This document shows positions 8,899 to 15,703 of a stretch of 39,361 nt of DNA, one piece after another. The notes beneath the pieces are model-generated. The model saw nothing but the letters and a program-made list of their open reading frames with translations, made no database searches and was not told the origin of the DNA. The stretch is from contig JAEYTA010000015.1 of assembly GCA_023434265.1 (NCBI GenBank), positions 1 through 39,361 of the forward strand, written 5' to 3'. Within the stretch, counting starts at the first letter, position 1, and each line of letters starts with the position of its first letter. The position numbers and the translations under genes were made by a program. Source of the DNA: Pseudomonadota bacterium (lineage in GTDB: Bacteria > Pseudomonadota > Alphaproteobacteria > Caulobacterales > Caulobacteraceae).

Positions 8899-9102
8899 GG
8901 CGGCCTCCGAAGGTTCGGTTGGGACTGTCGTGGCGCCAGGTTATCGACGGGCGCCGGACCGGATTCGCCTCGTTGGGCGCCGGCCTGGCCGGGCGAGCCG
9001 GCCTGATCTCTGCCGACGAAAATACGAAGCCCGGTGCGAGGCGCAAGACCAATCGGCGCCGTCACGGTTGCGGCGACAGGCCCGCGGTCGCATCTGGGAC
9101 CG
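8899..9102. other. 204-bp divergent intergenic region between nhaA and selO
   Basis: Must contain promoters for both nhaA (minus) and selO (plus). I find no clear -35/-10 pair, operator dyad or RNA structure. An upstream in-frame ATG at 9034 would extend SelO, but the extension has no resemblance to the family. Confidence 0.5.
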
Positions 9103-10506
9103 ATGCCGACCTCGCCCACCTATCGCCCGGAGCCGCGCTTCTTCGATCTCGGCGAGGAGTACGGCGACGCCGTCCGGCCCGCCGCCTTTCCACAGACCAT
9201 TCTGCGCTTCCGCAACGACCGGGCGGCGACCACGGTCGGTCTCGACAACCTGACCCCCGACGAATGGATCGCCCACTTCGGTCGTTTCGAACCCTTGCCC
9301 GGACAGCCCGGTCCGGTGGCCATGCGCTACCACGGCCATCAATTCCGCACCTACAACCCCGATCTCGGCGACGGCCGCGGCTTCCTGGCGGCGCAGCTGC
9401 GCGCGGATGACGGCCGGCTGCTCGACCTGGGAACGAAGGGCTCGGGCCAGACGCCGTGGTCTCGCGGGGGCGACGGACGGCTGACGCTGAAGGGCGGCGT
9501 ACGCGAGGTGCTGGCCGCCGAGATGCTGGAAGCCCTCGGCGTACCGACCAGCCGGGCCTTCAGCCTGATCGAGACCGGAGAGGCACTGGAGCGGGGCGAC
9601 GAGCCCTCCCCCACCCGCTCCTCGGTTCTCGTCCGGCTGTCGCACAGCCACATCCGGTTCGGGACCTTCCAGCGCGCCGCCTTTTTCGGCCGCGCCGACA
9701 TGGTCGAGACGCTCGTCGAGCATGCGCGGGCGATCTATCACCCGCAGGTCGCGGCCGGCGATGTTCCGGCCTTCCTGCTCGAGGTCGTGGCGGCCTCGGC
9801 GCGGCTGACGGCGCGGTGGATCGCCGCCGGCTTTGTGCACGGGGTGCTGAACACCGACAATCTGAACGTCACCGGCGAGAGCTTCGACTACGGACCGTGG
9901 CGCTTCCTGCCGTGGTACGAGCCGGGCTTCACCGCCGCCTATTTCGACCAGACCGGCCTTTACGCCTTCGCGCGCCAGCCGGAGTCGGTGTTCTGGGCCC
10001 TCACCCAGCTGGGGGGCGCGCTGAAGCTGGTCGCCGAGGCCGAGCCGCTGACCGACGCCCTGAACAGCTTCGGGCCGACCTACATCCGCGAGCTGCGCGC
10101 CGCCTTCCTCGAGCGCCTTGGCGTGAAGAGCCTCGGCGAGGCGGCCGACCAGCGATTGCTGGACACCACCCTGGCGCTGTTGCGCGACGGGGCCGAGGCG
10201 CTGCGCTGGGAGCCGCTGTTCCACGACTGGTTCGGCGGCTTCGCCTCCTCGGCGCGCGCCCTCTCGGGGCCTCGGGCGAAGACCTGGCAGGGCGAGGCCT
10301 TCGACGCCTTCCGTTTCGCCCTGTTCGAGCACGAGCCCGACCGGTCGGAACGGCTGGAGCATCCGGTCTTCGCGCGGCCGGAGCCGGAGGAGATGCTCAT
10401 CGACGAGGTCGAGGCGATCTGGTCGGCTATCGACGTGAACGACGACTGGAGCCCGTTCACGGCCAAGATCCGTCGGGTGCGCGAGGCCGGCGACGCCCGC
10501 CGCTGA
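9103..10506 (+). CDS. selO: SelO family protein adenylyltransferase (YdiU/UPF0061)
   Basis: Pseudokinase-fold enzyme that transfers AMP from ATP to protein hydroxyl groups. At 467 residues from the ATG at 9103 it is near the usual length. Family landmarks are FFDLGEEYGD near the N-terminus, RYHGHQF, GRGFLAAQL, the ATP-binding segment LGTKGSGQTPWSRGGDGR (K112), VREVLAAEML, the metal-binding GVLNTDNLNVTGESFDYGP and the WEPLF region. The protein contains no cysteine at all and lacks the C-terminal Sec/Cys found in some relatives, so the disulfide-based redox control described for E. coli SelO cannot operate. The start fits the family N-terminus; an upstream ATG at 9034 is less likely. Confidence 0.94.
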   Translation: MPTSPTYRPEPRFFDLGEEYGDAVRPAAFPQTILRFRNDRAATTVGLDNLTPDEWIAHFGRFEPLPGQPGPVAMRYHGHQFRTYNPDLGDGRGFLAAQLRADDGRLLDLGTKGSGQTPWSRGGDGRLTLKGGVREVLAAEMLEALGVPTSRAFSLIETGEALERGDEPSPTRSSVLVRLSHSHIRFGTFQRAAFFGRADMVETLVEHARAIYHPQVAAGDVPAFLLEVVAASARLTARWIAAGFVHGVLNTDNLNVTGESFDYGPWRFLPWYEPGFTAAYFDQTGLYAFARQPESVFWALTQLGGALKLVAEAEPLTDALNSFGPTYIRELRAAFLERLGVKSLGEAADQRLLDTTLALLRDGAEALRWEPLFHDWFGGFASSARALSGPRAKTWQGEAFDAFRFALFEHEPDRSERLEHPVFARPEPEEMLIDEVEAIWSAIDVNDDWSPFTAKIRRVREAGDARR

Positions 10507-10542
10507 TCGCTGCTGACAGCAGGCTGGCAGGAGGGCGGCGGC

Positions 10543-10558
10543 AGGATGGCGCCATCCT
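10543..10558. repeat. 16-bp perfect palindrome
   Basis: AGGATGGCGCCATCCT, 36 bases after the selO stop. It could be an operator or part of a transcription end for selO. No T tract follows on the plus strand, so I do not call it a terminator. Confidence 0.4.
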
Positions 10559-10668
10559 CCCGGAGGCCGGTCATGTCCTGTCAGGAACCGAAGGCTGACG
10601 CCGCCTGTCCGGCCGTCGCATTACGGCGAATTATATCTCCGGCCACGCTTTGGCCGCGGCCTCCCGGG

Positions 10669-10676
10669 AAAAGGAG
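10669..10676 (+). promoter_or_regulatory. Shine-Dalgarno AAAAGGAG deciding the start of the DoxX-like gene
   Basis: Strong ribosome binding site 7 bases before ATG 10684. The alternative in-frame ATG at 10786 has no comparable site, so the longer protein is preferred. Confidence 0.6.
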
Positions 10677-10683
10677 ATCACCG

Positions 10684-11208
10684 ATGGTTACGCTTCCGCT
10701 TCGCAGTCTTGCGAACCGGGGCCGGCAAACCGACATCGGCTCTGTTACCAATCAAGAAGGGCGCTCCTCCCCGGGCGTCGGACGAATGACTTCTCAGGCC
10801 CTGACCCCCGCCCGCGCGCGCCTGAACGCGAGCTACCGCAACCTCACCCTGTGGACGCTGCAGGGCTGGATCGCGATGTTCTTCATCGCCGCCGGCTACG
10901 CCAAGCTGAGCGAGCCGATGACCAATCTCGTCGAGCTGATGCGCTGGCCGGCCTTCGCGCCGGAAAACCTGGTGCGCGGGCTCGGCGTGGCGGAAATCCT
11001 GCTGGCCGTCCTGATCCTCGCCCCGCTCGTCTCGTGGAAGCACGGCCGGCCGCTTCTGGTCGTCGCCGCCGCCGGCCTGCTGGCGCTGGAGGTCGGCATG
11101 CTGGGTCTGCACCTCATCGACCTCGATCCGGGCCTTGCCGCAACCAACCTCGCGCTGATCGCCATCACGGCGCCCGTGCTGTGGATGCGCGCGCGGGAAG
11201 TTCGCTGA
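10684..11208 (+). CDS. DoxX-like membrane protein
   Basis: Predicted inner-membrane protein of 174 residues with four hydrophobic segments after a polar N-terminus of about 50 residues. The first helix region WIAMFFIAAGYAKLSEP resembles the DoxX-like pattern, followed by a glycine/leucine-rich helix (VRGLGVAEILLAVLILAPLV), a third (LLVVAAAGLLALEVGMLGLH) and a fourth (LALIAITAPVLWM). The start at 10684 is supported by a strong Shine-Dalgarno. An ATG at 10786 (MTSQALTPARARL) would remove a low-complexity polar leader and is the main alternative. Members of this family are poorly characterised; some act in redox or thiosulfate metabolism. No partner gene is evident. Confidence 0.75.
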   Translation: MVTLPLRSLANRGRQTDIGSVTNQEGRSSPGVGRMTSQALTPARARLNASYRNLTLWTLQGWIAMFFIAAGYAKLSEPMTNLVELMRWPAFAPENLVRGLGVAEILLAVLILAPLVSWKHGRPLLVVAAAGLLALEVGMLGLHLIDLDPGLAATNLALIAITAPVLWMRAREVR

Positions 11209-11227
11209 CGGCGCGGCGAAAGCTTCC

Positions 11228-11245
11228 CTTTACGTCCGCGTCAAG
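11228..11245. promoter_or_regulatory. LiuR-like MerR operator
   Basis: CTTTACGTCCGCGTCAAG is an imperfect dyad, CTT(T/G)ACG-N4-CGT(C/A)AAG, with 6 of 7 arm positions matching. It lies 20 bases before the MerR start. From memory, the MerR-family regulator LiuR of branched-chain amino acid and fatty acid catabolism recognises sites of the TTTACGT-NN-ACGTAAA kind. The likeness and position suggest autoregulation and control of the downstream dehydrogenase. Confidence 0.55.
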
Positions 11246-11265
11246 TTCGAGATAGAACGGCGGTC

Positions 11266-11751
11266 ATGGCGACCGCCGACGATCATCGCACCTATTCGAT
11301 CCGCCAGCTGTGCCGCGAGTTTGGGGCGACGGCGCGAGCCCTGCGCTTCTATGAGGACAAGGGCCTCCTGACCCCGGCCCGCAAGGGTCAGACGCGGGTC
11401 TATGACGCCCGCGACCGCGCACGCCTGAAGCTGATCCTGCGTGGCCGCCGCATCGGCTTCTCGCTGCAGGAGATCCAGGAGATGCTGGATCTGTACGACC
11501 GCAAGGACCACAACGCCCACCAGATGGCCGTGGCCCTGCGCCGGCACCGGGCGCAGATCGCGGCCCTGAAGCAGCAACTCGAAGACATAGAAGGCGCCAT
11601 CCAGACGGCCGAGGAGGCCTGCCAGTGGATGGAGCAGAAGCTGGGCGAGCACCGCCCCGACCTGCTGCCCGGCGCCGAGGAGTACGCCTCGCTGCTGCGC
11701 GAGCGCCTGAACCCCGACAACCACCACCAGCCCTTCAAAGCGAGAGCGTAG
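11266..11751 (+). CDS. MerR family transcriptional regulator, LiuR-like
   Basis: DNA-binding regulator of 161 residues. The N-terminal winged helix-turn-helix reads YSIRQLCREFGATARALRFY, followed by the wing EDKGLLTPARKGQTRVYD and the second helical pair RRIGFSLQEIQEMLDLYD. A long coiled-coil dimerisation helix follows (residues about 90-130, LRRHRAQIAALKQQLEDIEG). There is no cluster of cysteines, so it is not a metal or SoxR-type sensor. The acyl-CoA dehydrogenase gene starts 3 bases after its stop, and a LiuR-like dyad precedes it. In proteobacteria this arrangement is associated with acyl-CoA or branched-chain catabolism sensed through an acyl-CoA intermediate; the effector here is inferred, not shown. 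Confidence 0.88.
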   Translation: MATADDHRTYSIRQLCREFGATARALRFYEDKGLLTPARKGQTRVYDARDRARLKLILRGRRIGFSLQEIQEMLDLYDRKDHNAHQMAVALRRHRAQIAALKQQLEDIEGAIQTAEEACQWMEQKLGEHRPDLLPGAEEYASLLRERLNPDNHHQPFKARA

Positions 11752-11754
11752 TCC

Positions 11755-13539
11755 ATGGCCTACAAGGCGCCCGTCCGCGACCTGACCTTCGTGCTGAACG
11801 AGGTGCTGGAGATCGACCGCTACGCCAACCAGCCCGGCTTCGCCGACGTCTCCTCGGAGCTGGTCGGGCAGATCCTCGAGGAAGGGGCGAAGTTCGCCGA
11901 GGAAGTCATCGCGCCGCTGAACAAGGTCGGCGACCAGGAAGGCTGCAAGTTCGACAACGGCAAGGTCACCGGCCCGACCGGCTGGAAGGAAGCCTACCAG
12001 CAGATGGTCGCCGCCGGCTGGCCGGGTCTGAGCTCCGATCCGGAATACGGCGGACAGGGCATGCCTTCGATCGTCGGCATGGCCTTCGGCCAGATGACGG
12101 CGGCGGCGAGCGCCGCCTTCTCGATGTATCCGGGCCTGACCCACGGCTGCTACGAGGCCCTGCACGCCAACGGCTCGGACGAGCAGAAGGCGACCTACCT
12201 GCCCAAGCTGGCCACCGGCGAGTGGGGCGGGACCATGAACCTGACCGAGCCGCAGTGCGGCACCGACCTGGGCCTGATCCGCACCAAGGCGGTTCCGAAC
12301 GGCGACGGCAGCTATTCGATCACCGGCCAGAAGATCTGGATCAGCTCGGGCGAGCACGACTTCACCGACAACATCATCCACCTGGTGCTGGCCCGCATCG
12401 AGGGCGCGCCGGCGGGGATCAAGGGCATCAGCCTGTTCGTGGTGCCCAAGTTCTTCGTCAACGAGGACGGCTCGGTGGGCGAGCGCAACGAAGGCGTCGC
12501 CTGCGCCGGCCTCGAGCACAAGATGGGCATCCACGGCAACGCCACCTGCGTGATGGCCTACGAGAACGCCAAAGGCTGGCTGGTCGGGACCGAGAACAAG
12601 GGCATGGCGGCGATGTTCGTCATGATGAACGAGGCCCGCCTCGGCACCGGCCTGCAGGGCCTGTCGATCGGCACGGCGGCCTACCAGGCGGCGGCGGAGT
12701 TCGCGAAGGACCGGCTGCAGGGCCGCTCGCTGACCGGGCCGAAGAACCCCGAGGGGCCGGCCGATCCGATCGTGGTGCACCCCGACGTCCGACGCATGCT
12801 GCTGGAGGCCAAGGCCATCGTCGAGGGCGGCCAGGCCTTCATCCTGTGGACCGCGCTGCAGGCCGACCTGCAGAAGTCCGAGGACGAGGCGGTCGCCACG
12901 AAGGCGCGCGACTACATGGGCCTGATCACGCCCGTGCTGAAGGCCTGGCTGACCGACCGCGGCTTCCATGCCGCCTCGCTGGCCATGCAGGTGCACGGCG
13001 GCTCGGGTTACACCGAACACTTCCCGGCCTCGCAGTATCTGCGCGATGCGCGCATCACCATGATCTACGAGGGCGCCAATGGCATCCAGGCGCTGGACCT
13101 GGTGGGCCGCAAGCTGCCGGCCAACGGCGGCCGGGCGATCATGACCTGGTTCGGCGAGATCGACGCCTTCGTCGCCGAGCACGGCTCCAACGAAGCGGCG
13201 AAGCCCTTCGTCGACGGCCTCGCCGACGCCAGGAAGAAGCTGCAGGAAGCCACCATGTGGCTGATGCAGAACGGCATGCAGAACCCGGACAACGCCGGCG
13301 CCGCCTCGACCGACTACCTGCACATCTTCGGCCTGACCGCGCTGGCCTACATGTGGGCGCAGATGGCCATCGCGGCGCAGAAGGCGATCGACGACGGTTC
13401 GGACGACCCGTTCTACGCCAACAAGATCGCCACCGGCCGGTACTTCGTGGAGCGGATGCTGCCGGACGCCGCCGCGCACCTGGCGAAGCTGAAGACCGGC
13501 GCCGAGGTGCTGATGGCCCTGCCGGCGGAAGCGTTCTGA
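11755..13539 (+). CDS. acyl-CoA dehydrogenase, long C-terminally extended type (DmdC/FadE-like)
   Basis: FAD enzyme that introduces the alpha-beta double bond into an acyl-CoA thioester. At 594 residues it is the long form, with an N-terminal helical extension and an extra C-terminal domain beyond the usual core of about 390. Core landmarks are TEPQCGTDLG, YSITGQKIWISSGEHD, HKMGIHGNATCVMAYENAKG, QVHGGSGYTEHFPASQYLRD and the catalytic base in IYEGANGIQALDLVGRKL (E439). Members are annotated as DmdC-like or as medium/long-chain enzymes; the substrate here is unknown. It is 3 bases downstream of the MerR gene and so probably co-transcribed and controlled by it. A palindromic repeat separates it from the second dehydrogenase. 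Confidence 0.93.
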   Translation: MAYKAPVRDLTFVLNEVLEIDRYANQPGFADVSSELVGQILEEGAKFAEEVIAPLNKVGDQEGCKFDNGKVTGPTGWKEAYQQMVAAGWPGLSSDPEYGGQGMPSIVGMAFGQMTAAASAAFSMYPGLTHGCYEALHANGSDEQKATYLPKLATGEWGGTMNLTEPQCGTDLGLIRTKAVPNGDGSYSITGQKIWISSGEHDFTDNIIHLVLARIEGAPAGIKGISLFVVPKFFVNEDGSVGERNEGVACAGLEHKMGIHGNATCVMAYENAKGWLVGTENKGMAAMFVMMNEARLGTGLQGLSIGTAAYQAAAEFAKDRLQGRSLTGPKNPEGPADPIVVHPDVRRMLLEAKAIVEGGQAFILWTALQADLQKSEDEAVATKARDYMGLITPVLKAWLTDRGFHAASLAMQVHGGSGYTEHFPASQYLRDARITMIYEGANGIQALDLVGRKLPANGGRAIMTWFGEIDAFVAEHGSNEAAKPFVDGLADARKKLQEATMWLMQNGMQNPDNAGAASTDYLHIFGLTALAYMWAQMAIAAQKAIDDGSDDPFYANKIATGRYFVERMLPDAAAHLAKLKTGAEVLMALPAEAF

Positions 13540-13546
13540 GCCATCG

Positions 13547-13699
13547 CCTCCCCCCTGTTCGCGCGGCGAACGGGGAGGTGGATCGGCGGCGGAGCCGACG
13601 AGACGGAGGGGCTGCCGGCCTCTGACCCGATATCAGTTGCGCGGTGGAAGCAGCCCCTCCACCGCTTCGCGGTCCCCCTCCCCACGGAGTGGGGAGGAG
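13547..13699. repeat. palindromic intergenic repeat element with three stem-loops
   Basis: The element starts 7 bases after the first dehydrogenase stop. A first hairpin pairs CCTCCCC (13547-13553) plus GTTCGC with GCGAAC plus GGGGAGG (13572-13578). Two larger arms share an 11-bp inverted match, GGAGGGGCTGC (13605-13615) and GCAGCCCCTCC (13650-13660). A third hairpin pairs CCTCCCCA (13677-13684) with TGGGGAGG (13690-13697). The composition and layout resemble dispersed intergenic palindromes I associate with Caulobacterales and Sphingomonadales. It may weaken read-through between the two dehydrogenases. Confidence 0.7.
13677..13697 (+). promoter_or_regulatory. hairpin that can sequester the Shine-Dalgarno of the second dehydrogenase
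   Basis: The perfect 8-bp stem CCTCCCCA/TGGGGAGG with a CGGAG loop uses GGGGAGG as its 3' arm. That arm, with the following AG, is the only plausible ribosome binding site for ATG 13707 (about 7-9 bases away). Confidence 0.5.
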
Positions 13700-13706
13700 A
13701 CATGAG

Positions 13707-14870
13707 ATGAACGTCCTCAACGCCCCCGATCCCGCCTTCATGCTGGAGGAGGAGATCACCCTCTTCTCCGACTCCGTCGGCAAGTGGATCGACGAGCATG
13801 CGCCGCCCGAGAAGATGGCGCAGTGGATCGCCGACAGCTCGGTGCCGCGGCAGCTGTGGAACGACGCCGGCGAGGCGGGGCTGCTCGGCCTGTCCATGCC
13901 CGAGGAAGACGGCGGCATGGGCGGCGACTACCGCCACGAGGTGGTGCTGATGCGCCAGCTGGGCTGGAAGGGCGCCGACCACTTCGGCATCTCGCTGCAC
14001 AATGCGATCGTGATGCCCTACATCTGGCACTACGGGACAGAGGAGCAGAAGCAGCGCTGGCTGCCGCGCCTGGCTTTGGGCGAACTGGTCGGGGCCATCG
14101 CCATGACCGAGCCGGGCGCAGGGTCGGACCTGCAGGGGGTGAAGACCACCGCTCGCAAGGTGGGGAACCAGTATGTGGTCAACGGCTCCAAGACCTTCAT
14201 CACCAACGGCCAACTGGCCAACTTCATCATCGTGGTGGCCAAGACCGACCCGGCCGAGGGCGCGAAAGGCACCAGCCTGATCGTGGTCGAGACCGACGGC
14301 GCGGAAGGCTTCGAGCGCGGCCGCAACCTGCACAAGATCGGCATGGAGGCCAACGACACCTCCGAGCTGTTCTTCAACGACGTGAAGGTCCCCGGCGACA
14401 ACATCATCGGCGGGACCGAGGGCCAGGGCTTCATCCAGCTGATGCAGCAGCTGCCGCAGGAGCGGCTGAACATCGCCGTGCAGGGCGTGGCCGCCGCGGA
14501 GCGCGGGCTTCACGAGACGCTGGCCTACGTCAAGGAGCGCAAGGCGTTCGGCAAGCGCATCCTCGACTTCCAGAACACCCAGTTCAAGCTGGCCGAGGTG
14601 AAGACCAAGCTGACGGTGGCCAAGGTGTTCGTCGACCACTGCATCGAGCGCCACCTGAAGGGCGAACTGGACGCCGCCACCGCCTCGATGGCCAAATACT
14701 GGGTCACCGACATCCAGGGCGAGACCATCGACGAGATGCTGCAGCTGCACGGCGGCTACGGCTACATGACCGAGTATCCGATCGCCCAGCTGTACAAGGA
14801 CGCGCGGGTGCAGCGGATCTACGGCGGGACGAACGAGATCATGAAGCTCTTGATCGCGCGGACGCTCTGA
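13707..14870 (+). CDS. acyl-CoA dehydrogenase, IVD/LCAD-like subclass
   Basis: FAD acyl-CoA dehydrogenase of 387 residues, the standard core length. Landmarks are MTEPGAGSDLQGVKTTARK (FAD/substrate contact), VNGSKTFITNGQLA, LHKIGMEANDTSELFFNDVKVP, ERKAFGKRILDFQNTQFKLA and QLHGGYGYMTEYPIAQLYKD. The usual C-terminal catalytic Glu position is Gly (IYGGTNEIMK), while an upstream Glu occurs in LPQERLNIAVQG (E252). That is the arrangement known for isovaleryl- and long-chain acyl-CoA dehydrogenases, so the base is probably E252. ATG 13707 is preferred: an ATG at 13702 runs straight into a stop, and upstream frames read through the repeat. Confidence 0.93.
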   Translation: MNVLNAPDPAFMLEEEITLFSDSVGKWIDEHAPPEKMAQWIADSSVPRQLWNDAGEAGLLGLSMPEEDGGMGGDYRHEVVLMRQLGWKGADHFGISLHNAIVMPYIWHYGTEEQKQRWLPRLALGELVGAIAMTEPGAGSDLQGVKTTARKVGNQYVVNGSKTFITNGQLANFIIVVAKTDPAEGAKGTSLIVVETDGAEGFERGRNLHKIGMEANDTSELFFNDVKVPGDNIIGGTEGQGFIQLMQQLPQERLNIAVQGVAAAERGLHETLAYVKERKAFGKRILDFQNTQFKLAEVKTKLTVAKVFVDHCIERHLKGELDAATASMAKYWVTDIQGETIDEMLQLHGGYGYMTEYPIAQLYKDARVQRIYGGTNEIMKLLIARTL

Positions 14871-14886
14871 GCCCACACAGCGGGGC

Positions 14887-15606
14887 ATGATCCGCCTCCA
14901 CATCCCGCAGCCCCTGTCGCCCGGCGCGCCGTTGGCGCCGACGCTCGACCAGTCGCGCTACCTCACCCAGGTGATGCGACTGAAGGCCGGCGACGCCTTG
15001 CTGGCGTTCAACGGCGCCGACGGCGAGTGGCGCTGCGTCGTGGCCGAGGTGCTGAAGAAGGGCGTGGTGCTGCGGGCCGAAGAAAAGGTGCGCGAGCAGG
15101 TCACGCCGCCGGACGTGCACCTGCTGATCGCCACGGTGAAGAAGGCGGCGCTGGAGTTCGCGGTGGAGAAGGCCACCGAACTGGGGGCGGCGCGGATCGG
15201 ACTGGTGACGACGGCGCGGACCCAGCCGCAGCATGTGCGCATGGACCGGCTGATGGCCATCGCCGAGGAGAGCGCCGAGCAGACCGGGCGGCTGGACGTG
15301 CCGCCGGTGGAGGCGCCGCGCAAGCTGGCGGAGGTGCTGGACGGCTGGGAGGCCTCGCGCCGGCTGATGTTCTGCGACGAAACCGGGGGCGCGCCGGCGC
15401 TGACGGCGCTGGCCGAAGCCGGCGGCGGGCCGTGGGCCATCCTGATCGGGCCGGAGGGCGGGTTCACGCCGGAGGAGCGCGACCGGCTGCGCGCCCTGCC
15501 CTTCACCACCGCGGTGTCGCTGGGGCCGCGGGTGCTGCGCGCGGACACGGCGGCGACCACGGCGCTGACCCTGTGGCAGGCGGCGGTCGGCGACTGGGAA
15601 CGATAG
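14887..15606 (+). CDS. rsmE: 16S rRNA (uracil1498-N3)-methyltransferase RsmE
   Basis: SPOUT-fold methyltransferase that makes m3U1498 in 16S rRNA; 239 residues, normal length. The N-terminal PUA-like part contains LTQVMRLKAGDALLAFNGAD, and the C-terminal knot carries LIGPEGGFTPEERDRL and SLGPRVLRADTAATTAL, the SAM-binding loop typical of RsmE. It starts 16 bases after the second dehydrogenase stop on the same strand and may be co-transcribed with it, though the functions are unrelated. The following gshA gene is separated by 97 bases. Confidence 0.95.
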   Translation: MIRLHIPQPLSPGAPLAPTLDQSRYLTQVMRLKAGDALLAFNGADGEWRCVVAEVLKKGVVLRAEEKVREQVTPPDVHLLIATVKKAALEFAVEKATELGAARIGLVTTARTQPQHVRMDRLMAIAEESAEQTGRLDVPPVEAPRKLAEVLDGWEASRRLMFCDETGGAPALTALAEAGGGPWAILIGPEGGFTPEERDRLRALPFTTAVSLGPRVLRADTAATTALTLWQAAVGDWER

Positions 15607-15649
15607 GCTCAAGCCTGGCTTATCGCGACGGCCGCAGATTGGGGCTTGA

Positions 15650-15667
15650 GCGGGCCGCCCGGCCCGC
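15650..15667 (+). terminator. possible weak stem-loop after rsmE
   Basis: GCGGGCC-GCCC-GGCCCGC, a perfect 7-bp stem in the 97-base rsmE-gshA gap. No T tract follows, so its role as a terminator is doubtful. Confidence 0.25.
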
Positions 15668-15703
15668 CCATCTAGCGGCGACAAGAGGGGCTGGAACCAC
15701 CGC

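Larger units (their letters stand above)
10507..10683. other. 177-bp intergenic region with several dyads
   Basis: No gene. It holds a 16-bp perfect palindrome (10543-10558), a small dyad TCCTGTCAGGA (10576-10586), an AT-rich patch GAATTATATC at 10628-10637 that could serve as a -10 element, and a 6-bp stem-loop (10640-10656) just before the Shine-Dalgarno of the next gene. Probably the promoter and leader of the DoxX-like gene. Confidence 0.5.

Noticed and set aside
10543..10558. Terminator of selO
   Set aside because: Perfect palindrome but no loop and no T tract on the plus strand.
11230..13479. A 749-codon minus-strand frame opposite merR and the first dehydrogenase
   Set aside because: Same shadow composition; it crosses two real genes and has no recognisable domain.
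13547..13699. CRISPR array or insertion-sequence ends
   Set aside because: The repeats are inverted arms of one element, not regularly spaced direct repeats, and no transposase is present.
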